The notes: generated from the letters alone by a model not told the origin. A stretch of 64,000 nucleotides of DNA from CF-167 sp963695195 (GCA_963695195.1 CAVOGE010000007.1:1178001-1242000); one strand, 5' to 3'; shown: positions 52,290 to 62,190, counted from the stretch's first letter. Made by a program: numbers and translations.

Positions 52290-53354
52290 ATGATCGCCCG
52301 GACCGCTATCGGTTCCGTTGTCCGCCCGCCGCGTTCATGGCGTGGCGCTCTGATCGTGGGCGCGCTCGCCCTAACGGCCTGCAGCCCGGGCGGCCCCGCG
52401 TCCTCGGCCAGCTTCCTCCCTGCCACCGAGGCCGGGTCCCCCTCCGTGGCGGTCTCCGCCACGCAAGTGCCGGATGCGGTCGAGACGGCGAATCCGCCGC
52501 CGTCCGGCCACCCGGCGACCGCACAGTTCACCATCGGCCGCCAGCCGTGCGGTATCGCGGTGCATGAGTCGACCATCTGGGTGACCGATCTGCGCCGCAA
52601 CGAGATTCTCACCATCGATGCTGCGACCGATACGATCCTCTCGCGCACCAGCACCGGCTCGTCGCCGTGCGCGATCGCCTACCGGGACGGCTTCGTGTTC
52701 GACGCTGAGCGCAACGTCCGGTTCCTGGTGAAGCGCGATGCTCTGACGCTGGCCGAGGTCGGCGAGGCACTGGTCAGTCGGGGTCAGATCTGGGATGTCG
52801 ACGCCAGCGTGGATTCGATCTGGTTCGTTGATCGCGATTCGGGGCGAGCCGTCCGCGTGGACCCTGAGACGCACACGTCGGTCGCGGTGGTGGAGGTGGG
52901 AGCGCCGGCCTCGGGGATCGCCATCACGGCTGGTGCAGTGTGGGTGGCGGCCGAGGGCGTGGACGAGGTCGTGCGGATTGATCCGACCACGAACGAGGTG
53001 GTCGCGCGCATCGCATCGGGCGATGGACCGCTCTGGATCGCCGCCGACGAGTCCGCCGTGTGGGTGACGCATGTGGACGGCAGCCTGGCCAAGATCGATG
53101 CTGCCAGCAACGAGGTTCTGCTGCGCGTCGAGTTCGGCGGGCAGCCGGGGGAGCTAGCCATCGCCGCGGGCTTCGTCTGGGTCACAAACCAGGAGGGCGG
53201 CCTGCTCAGCAAGGTCGACCCAGCCTCAGGCGAGATCGTCGGCTGCGTACGCCATCTACACCGGCCTGGCGGTGGTCCAGCCGGGGCCGGCGACCTGTGG
53301 GTGACCGGCTACACCAATGGCCTGTTGTGGAGAGTCCCGACGACCCTTCCTTAG
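52290..53354 (+). CDS. YVTN/NHL-type beta-propeller lipoprotein
   Basis: 354 residues. Lipoprotein signal with lipobox LTAC (GALIVGALALTACSPGG), a Ser/Pro linker, then about seven blades: IWVTDLRRNEILTIDAATDT, DSIWFVDRDSGRAVRVDPET, GAVWVAAEGVDEVVRIDPTT, SAVWVTHVDGSLAKIDAASN, GFVWVTNQEGGLLSKVDPAS. Extracellular binding protein; may belong with the sigma/anti-sigma pair. Its TAG overlaps the corrected stop of the opposing gene. Confidence 0.8.
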   Translation: MIARTAIGSVVRPPRSWRGALIVGALALTACSPGGPASSASFLPATEAGSPSVAVSATQVPDAVETANPPPSGHPATAQFTIGRQPCGIAVHESTIWVTDLRRNEILTIDAATDTILSRTSTGSSPCAIAYRDGFVFDAERNVRFLVKRDALTLAEVGEALVSRGQIWDVDASVDSIWFVDRDSGRAVRVDPETHTSVAVVEVGAPASGIAITAGAVWVAAEGVDEVVRIDPTTNEVVARIASGDGPLWIAADESAVWVTHVDGSLAKIDAASNEVLLRVEFGGQPGELAIAAGFVWVTNQEGGLLSKVDPASGEIVGCVRHLHRPGGGPAGAGDLWVTGYTNGLLWRVPTTLP

Positions 53355-55343
53355 GGAGCCACCGGCACCAGTACCGGTCGTGCCCACGAATTGGCCTTGG
53401 CAGCGCACGACCAGAGCGGCGGGATCGTTGTAGGCGCCGGGGTACAGCGGGTCCGGTGACCAGTGGCAGGTGCCCGCCGCCGGGTCGTCGTAGTGGCCGG
53501 TCAGCCTCACCCATTGCTGCTGGTCCGGAAGAGACAGGAGCGACGGATGCCGCGCGGCTGAGCCGCACCCGGCGTACGGCGCTTCGAAGGGCGTGAGCAT
53601 GATTTCGTACGTGGCCCCGATGCTCACGAGCCACGCGGGCTCCCAGGTGCCGGGGGAGTAGCCGCCGCATCCGTCGCTGGCGGTAAGCCAGCCGGTGAAC
53701 GTGATCGGTGTGTCGCCGAAGCACTCGGCTGCGACCGAACCTGGGATCGCCATCCAGTCGACCTGCGTCGCCGGGAGCCCTGGGCAGCTGCCGATGACGG
53801 ACGTCTCGACCACGCCGAGCACGGGATTGGTTTCGCCGCTCCAGGTGAGGCCGTCAGTTGAGTGCCACAGGACCGGGTTGGCACCAGCGGGCGTCACTAC
53901 TCTGCCGATGCCGGCAAAGCCAGCGTCGCCGCCCGCGATGGCCCATGGCATCACGCCGCCGAACCGCGCGTCGCCACCCACCTCGCTCCACGTCGCTCCG
54001 TCCGTGCTGCGCCACAACCGGGCAGGTACGCCCGACCGGTCGTAGCCGCTGAGCAGAAGAGTCGAGCCATTCGAGACCAGCGCGGTAAGCGCGGTGGAGG
54101 CCAGCGTTGCTTCCGCCAACGTCTGTCGCGTCCAGCTCAGCGTCGGCCCTGGGAGCGTGGCGCGCCACAAGCTCTGTGCGCCGGTCGCGTAGTCAGTCAG
54201 GACCGCGACGACGCGGTCGCCGACGACCGCGACGTGCGGAGCGTCATTGGCTGAACCGGGGAGCGACGCGCCGGTGGAAAGCCAGCCGCGGCCATCGGAC
54301 GTTGCGAACATGCGCGTCGCGGTCGCATCTGTCACCCAGAGCACGAATCCCGATGGAACGGCATTGACGCCCCATCCACTGACATGCTCCGAGGAGGCAC
54401 TCACCGGGAAGCCAGACGGTCGCCACGCCTGGCCGTCGACGGAAAAGTAGGTGTCGTACCAGCCACCCGATCGAGAGTCGACCACGGTCATCAGGTAGCC
54501 GGTCGTGGAGGCCTCCAGGCCGCTGGGCACGACCCCGGGGTGATCAAACGGCGGGAGCTGTGTCCAGGAGAGGCCATCAGCGGATTGCCAGAAGGTGCCC
54601 GCGTCGCTCAAGGTTCCCGCCTCAGTCTCGCTCCACGTTGCCGTGACGAGGATCCAGCCGGAGGATCCCCATGCGGCGCCGCGAATGTTGGCGGCCGCCT
54701 CTGCGGGCAGCGAAGTGCGCTGCCATACACGGCCGTCGCTCGACGCCAGCAGCACCGGACGCTCCGGCTCGTCCGAGCGTCTGGGCTCCGATCCCCACGC
54801 CAGGAAGCCGTTCGGACCGGCCGCGACATCCCAGAGATACCCGGGTGTGTTGGTGGGTAGCCTGCTGCGGAGGTCAAGGTAGGGATCGGACGGCGGTCCA
54901 GCCGAGACCCATCCGACCACGTTGTCGCGGCCGAGAACTTTGTACCACTCGTCGCCGTCCGCCTCGACACCCGCGGACATGATCTGAATTACGTAATCGG
55001 CATGGAACGCGGCGATCGGGGTTCCGGAGAGCCCGGGCTCCGAACGGACGCGAAGGTCATCCACGAGGACGATGGCGGCGAACGGTCCGAGATACTGCGC
55101 CGATGGCGTCGCGTCGGGCGTCGGAGTTACCTGCGGAGACGCCGAGCCCGAGGCCGAAGCCGATGGCTCGGAGGAGTCGCTCGCCGATACCGAGGGCGAA
55201 GGCGACGGTGAGGTCGAATCGGCCAGTGGCCGCGCCAGGATGAGGTTCGCAGCCAGCAGGATCGCGACACCCATGAGCAGGGCAGCTCCACCCAGGACGA
55301 TCGAGGTCGTCAGACGCTTGTCGGGGGCAAATCGCCCGGTCAT
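53351..55343 (-). CDS. Membrane-anchored SH3b and sialidase-like beta-propeller protein, paralogue, frameshift at the end
   Basis: About 660 residues. Start taken at ATG 55343; an ATG at 55400 gives an odd 19-residue extension. One span (LTTSIVLGGAALLMGVAILL), a Ser/Pro-rich linker, SH3b domain (VDDLRVRSEPGLSGTPIAAF, NVVGWVSAGPP), BNR-like blades (SSDGRVWQRT, SADGLSWTQL, SVDGQAWRPS, TSDGRGWLST, STDGATWSEV). The C-terminus CQGQFVG runs on out of frame past the opposing gene; the next frame reads ANSWARPVLVPVAP and stops at 53351, matching the paralogue's ending. One surplus base near 53397. Confidence 0.78.
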
Positions 55344-55555
55344 GCGGCTCACAGTATGGGTCTGCCACTGCGGCAGGACTACGGCTGGAACCTTGCGCAT
55401 GGCACGTATCGAACGCGTGTGCTATGCTCCAGACTCCCTCGGGCTCCTCAGGCGCACCGGTCTGCGCCTCGGCATTTCCGCAAGACCCCGATTCACCCCT
55501 CGCCCTGACCGGGCCCCGCTGCAAGCGGGAGGGCCTCGTCAGGAGCTATACCACC

Positions 55556-56905
55556 GTGTCATTCAGTCAACTCGGGCTGACGCCCGATCTGCTCCGCGCT
55601 GTCGCGGATTCCGGCTACACCGAGCCGACCCCCGTTCAGCTTGAAGCGATTCCGCATGTCCTCGACGGCCGCGATCTGCTGGCCGGCGCCCAGACCGGCA
55701 CCGGCAAGACGGCCGCGTTCGTCCTGCCGATGCTGCAGCGTCTGCACGCCTCGCGTGTCGGCGACTGGCGCCACATCCGCGCCCTCGTCCTCGTCCCCAC
55801 CCGCGAACTCGCGATGCAGGTCGAGGAGAGCGTCCGTACCTACGGCGCCCACAAGCGCATCCGCTCGACCACCATCTATGGCGGCGTCGGCTTCTTCCCG
55901 CAGGTCCGCGCCATCCGGTCCGGCCCCGAGATCGTGGTCGCCACCCCGGGACGCCTGCTCGATCACGTCGGGCAAGGGACGATCGACCTGTCCCGCATCG
56001 AGATCCTCGTCCTCGACGAGGCTGACCGGATGCTGGACATGGGCTTCATCCGTGATATCCGCAAGATCATGGCGCTGCTGCCCGTCCGACGGCAGAACCT
56101 GCTCTTCTCGGCGACCTTCTCCGACGAGATCCGTCGCCTCGCCGACGGCCTGCTGGATCGTCCCGCCTTCGTGCAGATCGCCGCGCGCAACAAGCCCTCC
56201 GAACTGATCGAGCAGGTCATCCACCCAGTCGATCGCGAGCGCAAGCGCGAGCTGCTCAGTCACCTCGTCATGTCGCGCAAGATCGACCAGGCGCTCGTCT
56301 TCACCCGCACCAAGCACGGTGCCAATCGGCTCGCCGAGCAGCTCGAGCGCGACGGCATCGCGGTCGCGGCGATCCACGGCAACAAGAGCCAGCCGCAGCG
56401 CACCCGTGCGCTCGCCGATTTCAAGGCTGGGCGGGTCACGCTGCTGATCGCCACCGAGGTGGCGTCACGCGGCCTGGATATCGACGCGCTGCCCCATGTC
56501 GTCAACTACGAGATGCCGATGGTCCCCTCCGACTACGTCCATCGCATCGGTCGCACCGGCCGGGCCGGCATCGACGGCATGGCGGTCTCGCTGGTCTGTG
56601 TCGATGAGGCGCCGCTGGTCCACCAGGTCGAGCGCCTGCTTGGTCGTCCGATCCCGGTCGAGGTGGTGCCCGGCTTCGAGCCCAACCGCGACATCCGCCC
56701 CGAGCCGATCCGCCTGCGGACCGGGCAGGGAGGGGGACGGCCGATGGGCCGCGGCCGGCCGGGCGGCGCTCCACGACACCACGCCAACCCCGCTCCGGCG
56801 CGCAACCACGCCAGCGTCGGCCGCTGGCCGGTCGCGTCGGGCACCACCCACGGCGGCGGACCCCGCCGCGACACCAGGCGGAGCTACGGCCGTGCGCGTC
56901 CGTAG
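55556..56905 (+). CDS. DEAD-box RNA helicase
   Basis: 449 residues from GTG with AGGAG ahead. All motifs are present: Q motif PTPVQLEAIP, AQTGTGKTAA, VPTRELAMQ, VLDEADRMLDMGF, FSATF, ALVFTRTKHGANRLAEQL, IATEVASRGLDI, HRIGRTGRAG. The tail is rich in Arg, Gly and His (RPMGRGRPGGAPRHHANPAP), as in RNA-binding extensions of RhlE/CsdA-like helicases. TGCTATGCT 125 nt upstream is a candidate -10 region with a long leader. Confidence 0.93.
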   Translation: MSFSQLGLTPDLLRAVADSGYTEPTPVQLEAIPHVLDGRDLLAGAQTGTGKTAAFVLPMLQRLHASRVGDWRHIRALVLVPTRELAMQVEESVRTYGAHKRIRSTTIYGGVGFFPQVRAIRSGPEIVVATPGRLLDHVGQGTIDLSRIEILVLDEADRMLDMGFIRDIRKIMALLPVRRQNLLFSATFSDEIRRLADGLLDRPAFVQIAARNKPSELIEQVIHPVDRERKRELLSHLVMSRKIDQALVFTRTKHGANRLAEQLERDGIAVAAIHGNKSQPQRTRALADFKAGRVTLLIATEVASRGLDIDALPHVVNYEMPMVPSDYVHRIGRTGRAGIDGMAVSLVCVDEAPLVHQVERLLGRPIPVEVVPGFEPNRDIRPEPIRLRTGQGGGRPMGRGRPGGAPRHHANPAPARNHASVGRWPVASGTTHGGGPRRDTRRSYGRARP

Positions 56906-57113
56906 GCGTGGCGGCGCGACCAGAGCTGCGCCCCGGGTGACCCTTTCCGCCACGGGCGCACGTCGTCGGAGGTGGGCGTCCTCTCGACGGCCGCTCGAGG
57001 CTTCGCCGGAGCCCATCCGCACCGTGCAGTTGCTCGCTCGCAGGACGCCCGCCCCGTCGTAGACTCCGCTGCCACCGACCGACCAACACATCACAGCGAG
57101 GTCAACGCAGCCG

Positions 57114-57617
57114 ATGCCCGAGCTTCTTCCCTGGTTCCTCCTCGTCCACGTCCTTGCCGCGATCGTCGGGCTGGGACCAACGTTCGCCTACCCCCTGATC
57201 GGTGCGATGGGCGGGCGCGAGCCGGAGCACGCGAACTTCGCCACCCGCGTCTCACTCTCGATCAGCGAGCGGTTTGCCGTGCCTCTGGTCGCGGTCTCCG
57301 GCTTGACGGGCCTCGGCATGATCTGGGCCGGGGAATTCGATGTCTTCTCATCCGAGTTTCGCTGGCTGCTGGTGGCGATCGGGATCTACGTCGTGACCTA
57401 CGGCTTCGCGCTCTTCGTCCAGGTACCCGCGGTGAAGCGGGTGGTCGCCATGACGAGCGGCGGGCCGCCTCCCGGCGCCGCCCCGGGCGCCCAGGCAGGG
57501 CCACCTCCTGCGTTGCTCGAAGCGATCGGCGCCGTCAAGCGCAACGGCATCCTGCTGATGGCGGCGTGGACGGTGATCGTCCTTTTGATGGTGGTCAAGC
57601 CGACCTTCGGGACCTGA
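57114..57617 (+). CDS. DUF2269-like membrane protein
   Basis: 167 residues. LVHVLAAIVGLGPTFAYPLI, ISERFAVPLVAVSGLTGLGM, LLVAIGIYVVTYGFALFVQV and a last span. A Gly/Pro-rich loop (SGGPPPGAAPGAQAGPPP) comes before it. Members carry conserved His near spans; here only LLVHVLAAIV. Function unknown. Confidence 0.78.
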   Translation: MPELLPWFLLVHVLAAIVGLGPTFAYPLIGAMGGREPEHANFATRVSLSISERFAVPLVAVSGLTGLGMIWAGEFDVFSSEFRWLLVAIGIYVVTYGFALFVQVPAVKRVVAMTSGGPPPGAAPGAQAGPPPALLEAIGAVKRNGILLMAAWTVIVLLMVVKPTFGT

Positions 57618-57639
57618 CCGAGACGGGCCTGACCTGAAC

Positions 57640-57790
57640 GATTCGGCCGCGCATCGCCTGCAATGCCGAGCGTGAGTTCCTGCCCCGGATCCAGCAGGGT
57701 CAGGCCCCCCGGAAGGCCGTTGAGGAGCCGCCAGAGACCTTGAACCGCCTGGGTCTGCGGCTCCACCGCAATGGCGTCGCCGCGACGTCA
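57640..57790 (-). pseudogene. Possible aldose 1-epimerase C-terminal relic
   Basis: A minus-strand frame reads AIAVEPQTQAVQGLWRLLNG and PGGLTLLDPGQELTLGIAGD, like the VEPQT...PG.L..L.PGE end of mutarotases. No start or upstream part is visible. Main content of 57618-57912; low certainty. Confidence 0.3.
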
Positions 57791-57912
57791 ATGCGAACCG
57801 CGGGAGATCGGCCATTCCGCGCGCTCCGTGGGCGTAGGATCGTGATGACGGACGGCCGCGATGCGGCCCCCTCGCCGGCGGGAGGCCGGCCGGATGCTTC
57901 GGGAGTCACGGC

Positions 57913-58539
57913 ATGGCCGGTTTCACGCCGTTCACCAAGAACTACCGCGATCTGTCCGACGAGAACGGATACCAGTTCGAATTCGTGTGCGACATCTGCG
58001 GCAGCGGCTATCGCAGCGAGTTTCAGCGTTCGGCGCTGGGAAGTGCCGGTTCAGTCCTGCAGGGTGCCAGCAACGTTCTCGGTGGCCTCTGGGGCGCTGG
58101 CAATGCGGCGCGCGGCGCCAAGAACTTCATGGACAAAGGTGCCCGCGACGATGCCCTGAAGAAGGCGGCCAACGAGATCATGCCGCTCTTCACGCGGTGC
58201 CCGCGTGACAGCCGCTGGGTCGACGAGACCTGCTGGAACGAGGCCCGCGGCCTGTGTGTCTCGGATGCACCGAAACTTGCCTCGGAGATGGAGGCGGAGC
58301 GGGCATCGGTCGAGCTGAGCCAGATGCGCGAGACGATGCGCGAGCAGCAGGTCTTCTCGGGCGACGTCTCGGCAAAGGCCACGGTCTGCACCAATTGTGG
58401 GAAGCCAGTGGGATCGGAGAAGTTCTGCTCGAACTGCGGGACGCCGACGAGCCAGGACAAATGCGCCAGCTGCGGCAACGACCTCGCACCTGGCCTACGT
58501 TTCTGCGGCAACTGCGGCCGGCCGACCGGGGCCGCGTAG
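57913..58539 (+). CDS. Zinc-ribbon protein with two C-terminal ribbons
   Basis: 208 residues. FVCDICGSGYRSEF is an N-terminal metal-site half; a Gly/Ala-rich helix pair follows; FTRCPRDSRWVDETCWNEAR; then CTNCGKPVGSEKFCSNCG and CASCGNDLAPGLRFCGNCGR. Probably a soluble scaffold or regulatory protein. It converges on the next zinc-ribbon gene. Confidence 0.75.
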   Translation: MAGFTPFTKNYRDLSDENGYQFEFVCDICGSGYRSEFQRSALGSAGSVLQGASNVLGGLWGAGNAARGAKNFMDKGARDDALKKAANEIMPLFTRCPRDSRWVDETCWNEARGLCVSDAPKLASEMEAERASVELSQMRETMREQQVFSGDVSAKATVCTNCGKPVGSEKFCSNCGTPTSQDKCASCGNDLAPGLRFCGNCGRPTGAA

Positions 58540-58545
58540 GCGGTA

Positions 58546-58893
58546 TCAGACCGTAACGAGCGTTCCGCAGGCGGTGCAGAAGCGAGCGCCCGGGGCCAAC
58601 GGAGCCCCGCATCCCGCGCACGGCCGGGCATGCGTGACCGTCTGATCCACTGGCTCCGGCGATGCCACTGGCGCCTCCGTCGCTGACGCCGGGGACGGCG
58701 ACGGCGCCTCATCGGCCGCCGTCAGCGAGGTCCCGCATTTCGGGCATGCGATCCAGCTGGCCTCGACGATGGTGCGGCAGGTCGGGCAGCGACCGGGGGC
58801 GAACGGGTCAGCCACCCCACAGTGGGGGCACGCGCGCACGTCGCGCTCGATCCACTTTGCGCAGTGCGGGCACGGATGCTTGAACGTCGGCAT
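58546..58893 (-). CDS. Multi-zinc-ribbon protein
   Basis: 115 residues from ATG with GGAGGAG ahead. CPHCAKWIERDVRACPHCG, CPTCRTIVEASWIACPKCG and CAGCGAPLAPGARFCTACG, three zinc sites separated by a Pro/Ser/Ala linker. Starts 11 bp after the 448-residue gene, same strand. Confidence 0.75.
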   Translation of the reverse strand: MPTFKHPCPHCAKWIERDVRACPHCGVADPFAPGRCPTCRTIVEASWIACPKCGTSLTAADEAPSPSPASATEAPVASPEPVDQTVTHARPCAGCGAPLAPGARFCTACGTLVTV

Positions 58894-58903
58894 GAGGCTC
58901 CTC

Positions 58904-60250
58904 CTATGACCCTCCCGTGTCGTCGGGCGCATCGTCGGACGCTGCCACGATGACATCCTCCTGCGCCGCGCGCCCGGGCCATTCGGCGGCATCGTCGCGT
59001 GCGCTCATGTGCCAGTCGATCAGCTCATCGAGCGCGGCCGCCCAGCGGGGCGGGTCGGAATGCACCAGGCGCGCGACGAACCGTCGGCGCGCGGCGGCCA
59101 GCGACGGCAGCGACGCGAGCGCCAGTCGGTAGTGGCCGTATTCGGCGCTTGCCAATTGGCGATCGGGGAGCGCCATCGGCTCGCGCAGGAAGCGCGCATC
59201 AATCAGCGCGTTCGAGACTTCGGAGACGGCAGCCGGCAGCGCCGGACCGAGCGAGGAAGCGGGTTGACCGGCAAACTCTGCCCGCGGCACGACGCGGAAC
59301 AGATACGTGGCGTGCGCCCCGGCGCTGACCAGCTCGAGGGCCAGCAGGTTGCCCGGCAGCGCCACGAAGAACCAGGCCTTCGCCTCCGTGCCGCCCGGAG
59401 ATACCGGGGCCAGCGAAAACCAGCGCGATGCGGCGGAGTCAGCTGCGTTGCCACGCTCCACCAGGGATCGGTAGCCTTCCGCGAAGGTCGGCTCGCTCAG
59501 AACGGCCGCCTCGAGCGTGTCGGTGTCGTCGCCGAGATCGTCGGTCGAGGCAGGGCGGCCGTCGACGAGCAGCGAGGCGAGTCGCTGCCGCGTGCCGAAC
59601 GGAGCATCCTGCAGCAGGGCACTCACCAACGCGGCGGCATCTGTCGTTGCCCCGTCTCGCAGCCGGCTGAAACGCTGGGCAAGGCGGGCCACGGCAGATC
59701 CGAGGCCCAACAGCTCTATGGCCGGCGCGTCGCCTGCTCGCTCGACGCGGAGCGCTCCGGCGCCGGCAACCTCCACCACCGCCCCGATCTCGGAGCGGCG
59801 CAGGTGCACCGGGTCACGGCTCTCGTCCACGGGTACGAGTTCGGCCGCCCACGGCTGGAACGCAAGGTCGGCAACGCCGTGCTCGGTGCCGATCCGGTAC
59901 TCGACCATCTCGAGTGGATCGGGGTCGAGCCGCACCATCCGGTCGCGCAGCCGCTGGCGGGTGCGGCGCTCGCGGAGAGCCCGCTGCAGGCCGCCCTGGC
60001 GCTCGCCGAATCGGTCGAGGCAGACGCGGGTCGCCCCGTCGCCGTCGCCCAGCACCATGAGGAGGGTGCCCGGCTGCGCCACCAGGGCGGCGATGTCGCG
60101 ATACGCGCCGATCAGGGGGGGAGCGCCCGACGTCGCCAGGCTGAAGGTCTCGTCGTCGAGGGTGACCCGTACCGGAGCGGAGGCAGCCTCGGCTTCGGTC
60201 GTGCCAAGGACCCGCATCTGTCCATCAAGGGATCGCGCGCTGCCGGCCAC
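58904..60250 (-). CDS. Uncharacterised 448-residue protein
   Basis: Soluble, alpha/beta. VRVTLDDETFSLATSGAPPL and AYRDIAALVAQPGTLLMVLG at the N-terminus, WFFVALPGNLLALELVSAGA and HATYLFRVVPRAEFAGQPAS later, then a helical tail. No domain recognised. Its operon partner is the multi-zinc-ribbon gene, and both may serve the same complex. Could be an unusual PH-like or TPM-like sensor, without support. Confidence 0.65.
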   Translation of the reverse strand: MAGSARSLDGQMRVLGTTEAEAASAPVRVTLDDETFSLATSGAPPLIGAYRDIAALVAQPGTLLMVLGDGDGATRVCLDRFGERQGGLQRALRERRTRQRLRDRMVRLDPDPLEMVEYRIGTEHGVADLAFQPWAAELVPVDESRDPVHLRRSEIGAVVEVAGAGALRVERAGDAPAIELLGLGSAVARLAQRFSRLRDGATTDAAALVSALLQDAPFGTRQRLASLLVDGRPASTDDLGDDTDTLEAAVLSEPTFAEGYRSLVERGNAADSAASRWFSLAPVSPGGTEAKAWFFVALPGNLLALELVSAGAHATYLFRVVPRAEFAGQPASSLGPALPAAVSEVSNALIDARFLREPMALPDRQLASAEYGHYRLALASLPSLAAARRRFVARLVHSDPPRWAAALDELIDWHMSARDDAAEWPGRAAQEDVIVAASDDAPDDTGGS

Positions 60251-60289
60251 GATCCCAATCCTATCGGGTCGGCGCCAGCCCCCGAGACC

Positions 60290-61021
60290 CTACGCGGAAG
60301 CCGGGCGCAGGCTCTCGGACCGCTCGCAGACGCCGTCGAGCATGTGGATGATCCGGTCGCAGACCGATCCGACGGCCGCGTCATGGGTGACGAGCACCAG
60401 GGTCTGTCCGCGTTCCACGTTGAAGCGCCGCAACATCTCCAACACCTCGTGACTGCGCGCCGAGTCGAGGTTGCCGGTCGGCTCATCGGCGAGCAGGAGG
60501 GTCGGCCGGTTGACCAGTGATCGCGCCAGCGCCACGCGCTGCTGCTCGCCACCGGAGAGCTCCATCGGGCGGTGGCCGTGACGTTCGGCCAACCCCACCC
60601 AGTCGAGTGCCTCCATGGCGGCCGTTCGAGCCTCTGCGTTGGGGACGCCCGCGTACTCACCGGCCAGCGACACGTTTTCCAGGGCCGTGAGCGTGGGGAC
60701 GAGGTTGTACGACTGGAAGACGAAGCCCATCGAGCTCGCGCGCAGCCTGGTCCGCTGCCGGTCCGACAGGTCGGAAACCTCCTGCCCGTTGAAGCGCAGC
60801 TCTGCCGGAGGTCCGCCGTTCGCATCCGGCGCATGGAGCAGGCCGAGGATGTGCATAAGCGTGCTCTTGCCGGATCCCGATGGACCCATGATCGCCACCA
60901 TCTCGCCGGCATCGATGTCGATATCGACGCCGCGCAGCGCCTCGACCTGGTTGCGGCGGCTCATGCGGTACGTCTTGCGCAGGTTGCGCGCCTCGAGCAG
61001 GCGTCCGTTGGTGGTCATCAT
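60290..61021 (-). CDS. ABC transporter ATP-binding protein (MacB/LolD type)
   Basis: 243 residues. IMGPSGSGKSTLMHILGLL (Walker A), SDLSDRQRTRLRASSMGFVFQ (Q-loop region), ELSGGEQQRVALARSLVN (signature), TLLLADEPTGNLD (Walker B). A FXXXX QS-type Q-loop typical of MacB/LolD/FtsE. Overlaps the permease start by 4 bp. Confidence 0.93.
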   Translation of the reverse strand: MMTTNGRLLEARNLRKTYRMSRRNQVEALRGVDIDIDAGEMVAIMGPSGSGKSTLMHILGLLHAPDANGGPPAELRFNGQEVSDLSDRQRTRLRASSMGFVFQSYNLVPTLTALENVSLAGEYAGVPNAEARTAAMEALDWVGLAERHGHRPMELSGGEQQRVALARSLVNRPTLLLADEPTGNLDSARSHEVLEMLRRFNVERGQTLVLVTHDAAVGSVCDRIIHMLDGVCERSESLRPASA

Positions 61022-62190
61022 TCGTACCTCAGCGCTTCGACCGGGTCGAGACGCGCCGCGCTCCAGGCCGGGATCACCCCCGCCAGCATGCCGAGGATCG
61101 TCGAGAAGGAGAGCGCGAAGATGGCCGTGCCGGGTGTGAGATCGAACAGGATCGTCCCCGACGAACGGCCCGCCTCGTTGGCGAAGACGACCACCGCGGC
61201 GCCGAGTCCCAGGCCGATGAGACCACCAACGAAGCCGATCAGTGCCGCTTCGGCGACCAGCTCCCGGATGATCCGGCCGCGCGATCCGCCGATGGCGCGC
61301 TTGATTCCGATCTCGCGAGTACGCTCGGCTACCGACATGGCCATGGTGTTGATGACCGACAGGCCACCGACCACCAGGCTGATGATCGCGACGCCGATGA
61401 TGATGGCGTTGAAGATGGCGGTCGCCGACCCGACCTGCTCATCGAACTCCGCCCCGGTCAGGGTGGTCACGTTGTCGATGGCCGCCTCGATGCGCGCTGC
61501 CAGCTCGGCCTCATCGGTCCCGGCCGTCGGGTAGACGACCACCTGGCTGATCAGGTCGTGCTCACTGATCGCGTCGCGGATTGGAACCGGCAGGGTCTCG
61601 GCGAACAGGTCCTGCGCCGCGGCCAATGGGATCAGGGCCGCGGAGTCGGGTGCGGTCAGCGTCGGCTCCAGGATGCCCACCACCTCGAACGGCACGCCGC
61701 GGATCTCGACCGTGCCCCCGATCGTGGCGTTCTCCTTGCGGGCCAGGTCGCTGCCAAAGACGACCACCCGGGAGCCCTCGTCCTCAGGCGTGATGAAGCG
61801 CCCCTGGAGAATGGTGATCGGGAACTTCTCGTTGCCGAGATCCGACCCGGCCACCTCACCCTGCACCGTTTCGGCGACGCCGAAGCTGCCGTTCGATTCG
61901 GTGTTGTAGAGCATCTGGATCTGCGGGACCGCCGCCGCAACACCCTCGAGGTCGCGGATCTGGTCAGCCGCCGAGATCGACATCGGGCTGATGCCGACGC
62001 CGATGGCGACGTTGGAGGCGTCACTCACCAGCACCTTGCCGGCGAAGTACTGGCTGCCACCCTCGACCAGGGCGTTGATCTTGTTGGCCATGGAGCTGAA
62101 GACGACCAGCGCCCAGATGCCAATGGTGATGCCAAGGATGGTGAGGGTCGTCCGCAACTTGCGGCGGGTCAATTGGCGAAGCAGGCGCAA
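61018..62190 (-). CDS. ABC transporter permease (MacB/FtsX type)
   Basis: 390 residues. N-terminal span TLTILGITIGIWALVVFSSM, a large extracytoplasmic MacB_PCD domain (AADQIRDLEGVAAAVPQIQM), then three C-terminal FtsX spans with ERTREIGIKRAIGGSRGRII. The pair resembles lipoprotein or peptide mechanotransducing exporters rather than a classic importer. Forms one unit with the ATPase. Confidence 0.9.
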   Translation of the reverse strand: MRLLRQLTRRKLRTTLTILGITIGIWALVVFSSMANKINALVEGGSQYFAGKVLVSDASNVAIGVGISPMSISAADQIRDLEGVAAAVPQIQMLYNTESNGSFGVAETVQGEVAGSDLGNEKFPITILQGRFITPEDEGSRVVVFGSDLARKENATIGGTVEIRGVPFEVVGILEPTLTAPDSAALIPLAAAQDLFAETLPVPIRDAISEHDLISQVVVYPTAGTDEAELAARIEAAIDNVTTLTGAEFDEQVGSATAIFNAIIIGVAIISLVVGGLSVINTMAMSVAERTREIGIKRAIGGSRGRIIRELVAEAALIGFVGGLIGLGLGAAVVVFANEAGRSSGTILFDLTPGTAIFALSFSTILGMLAGVIPAWSAARLDPVEALRYE

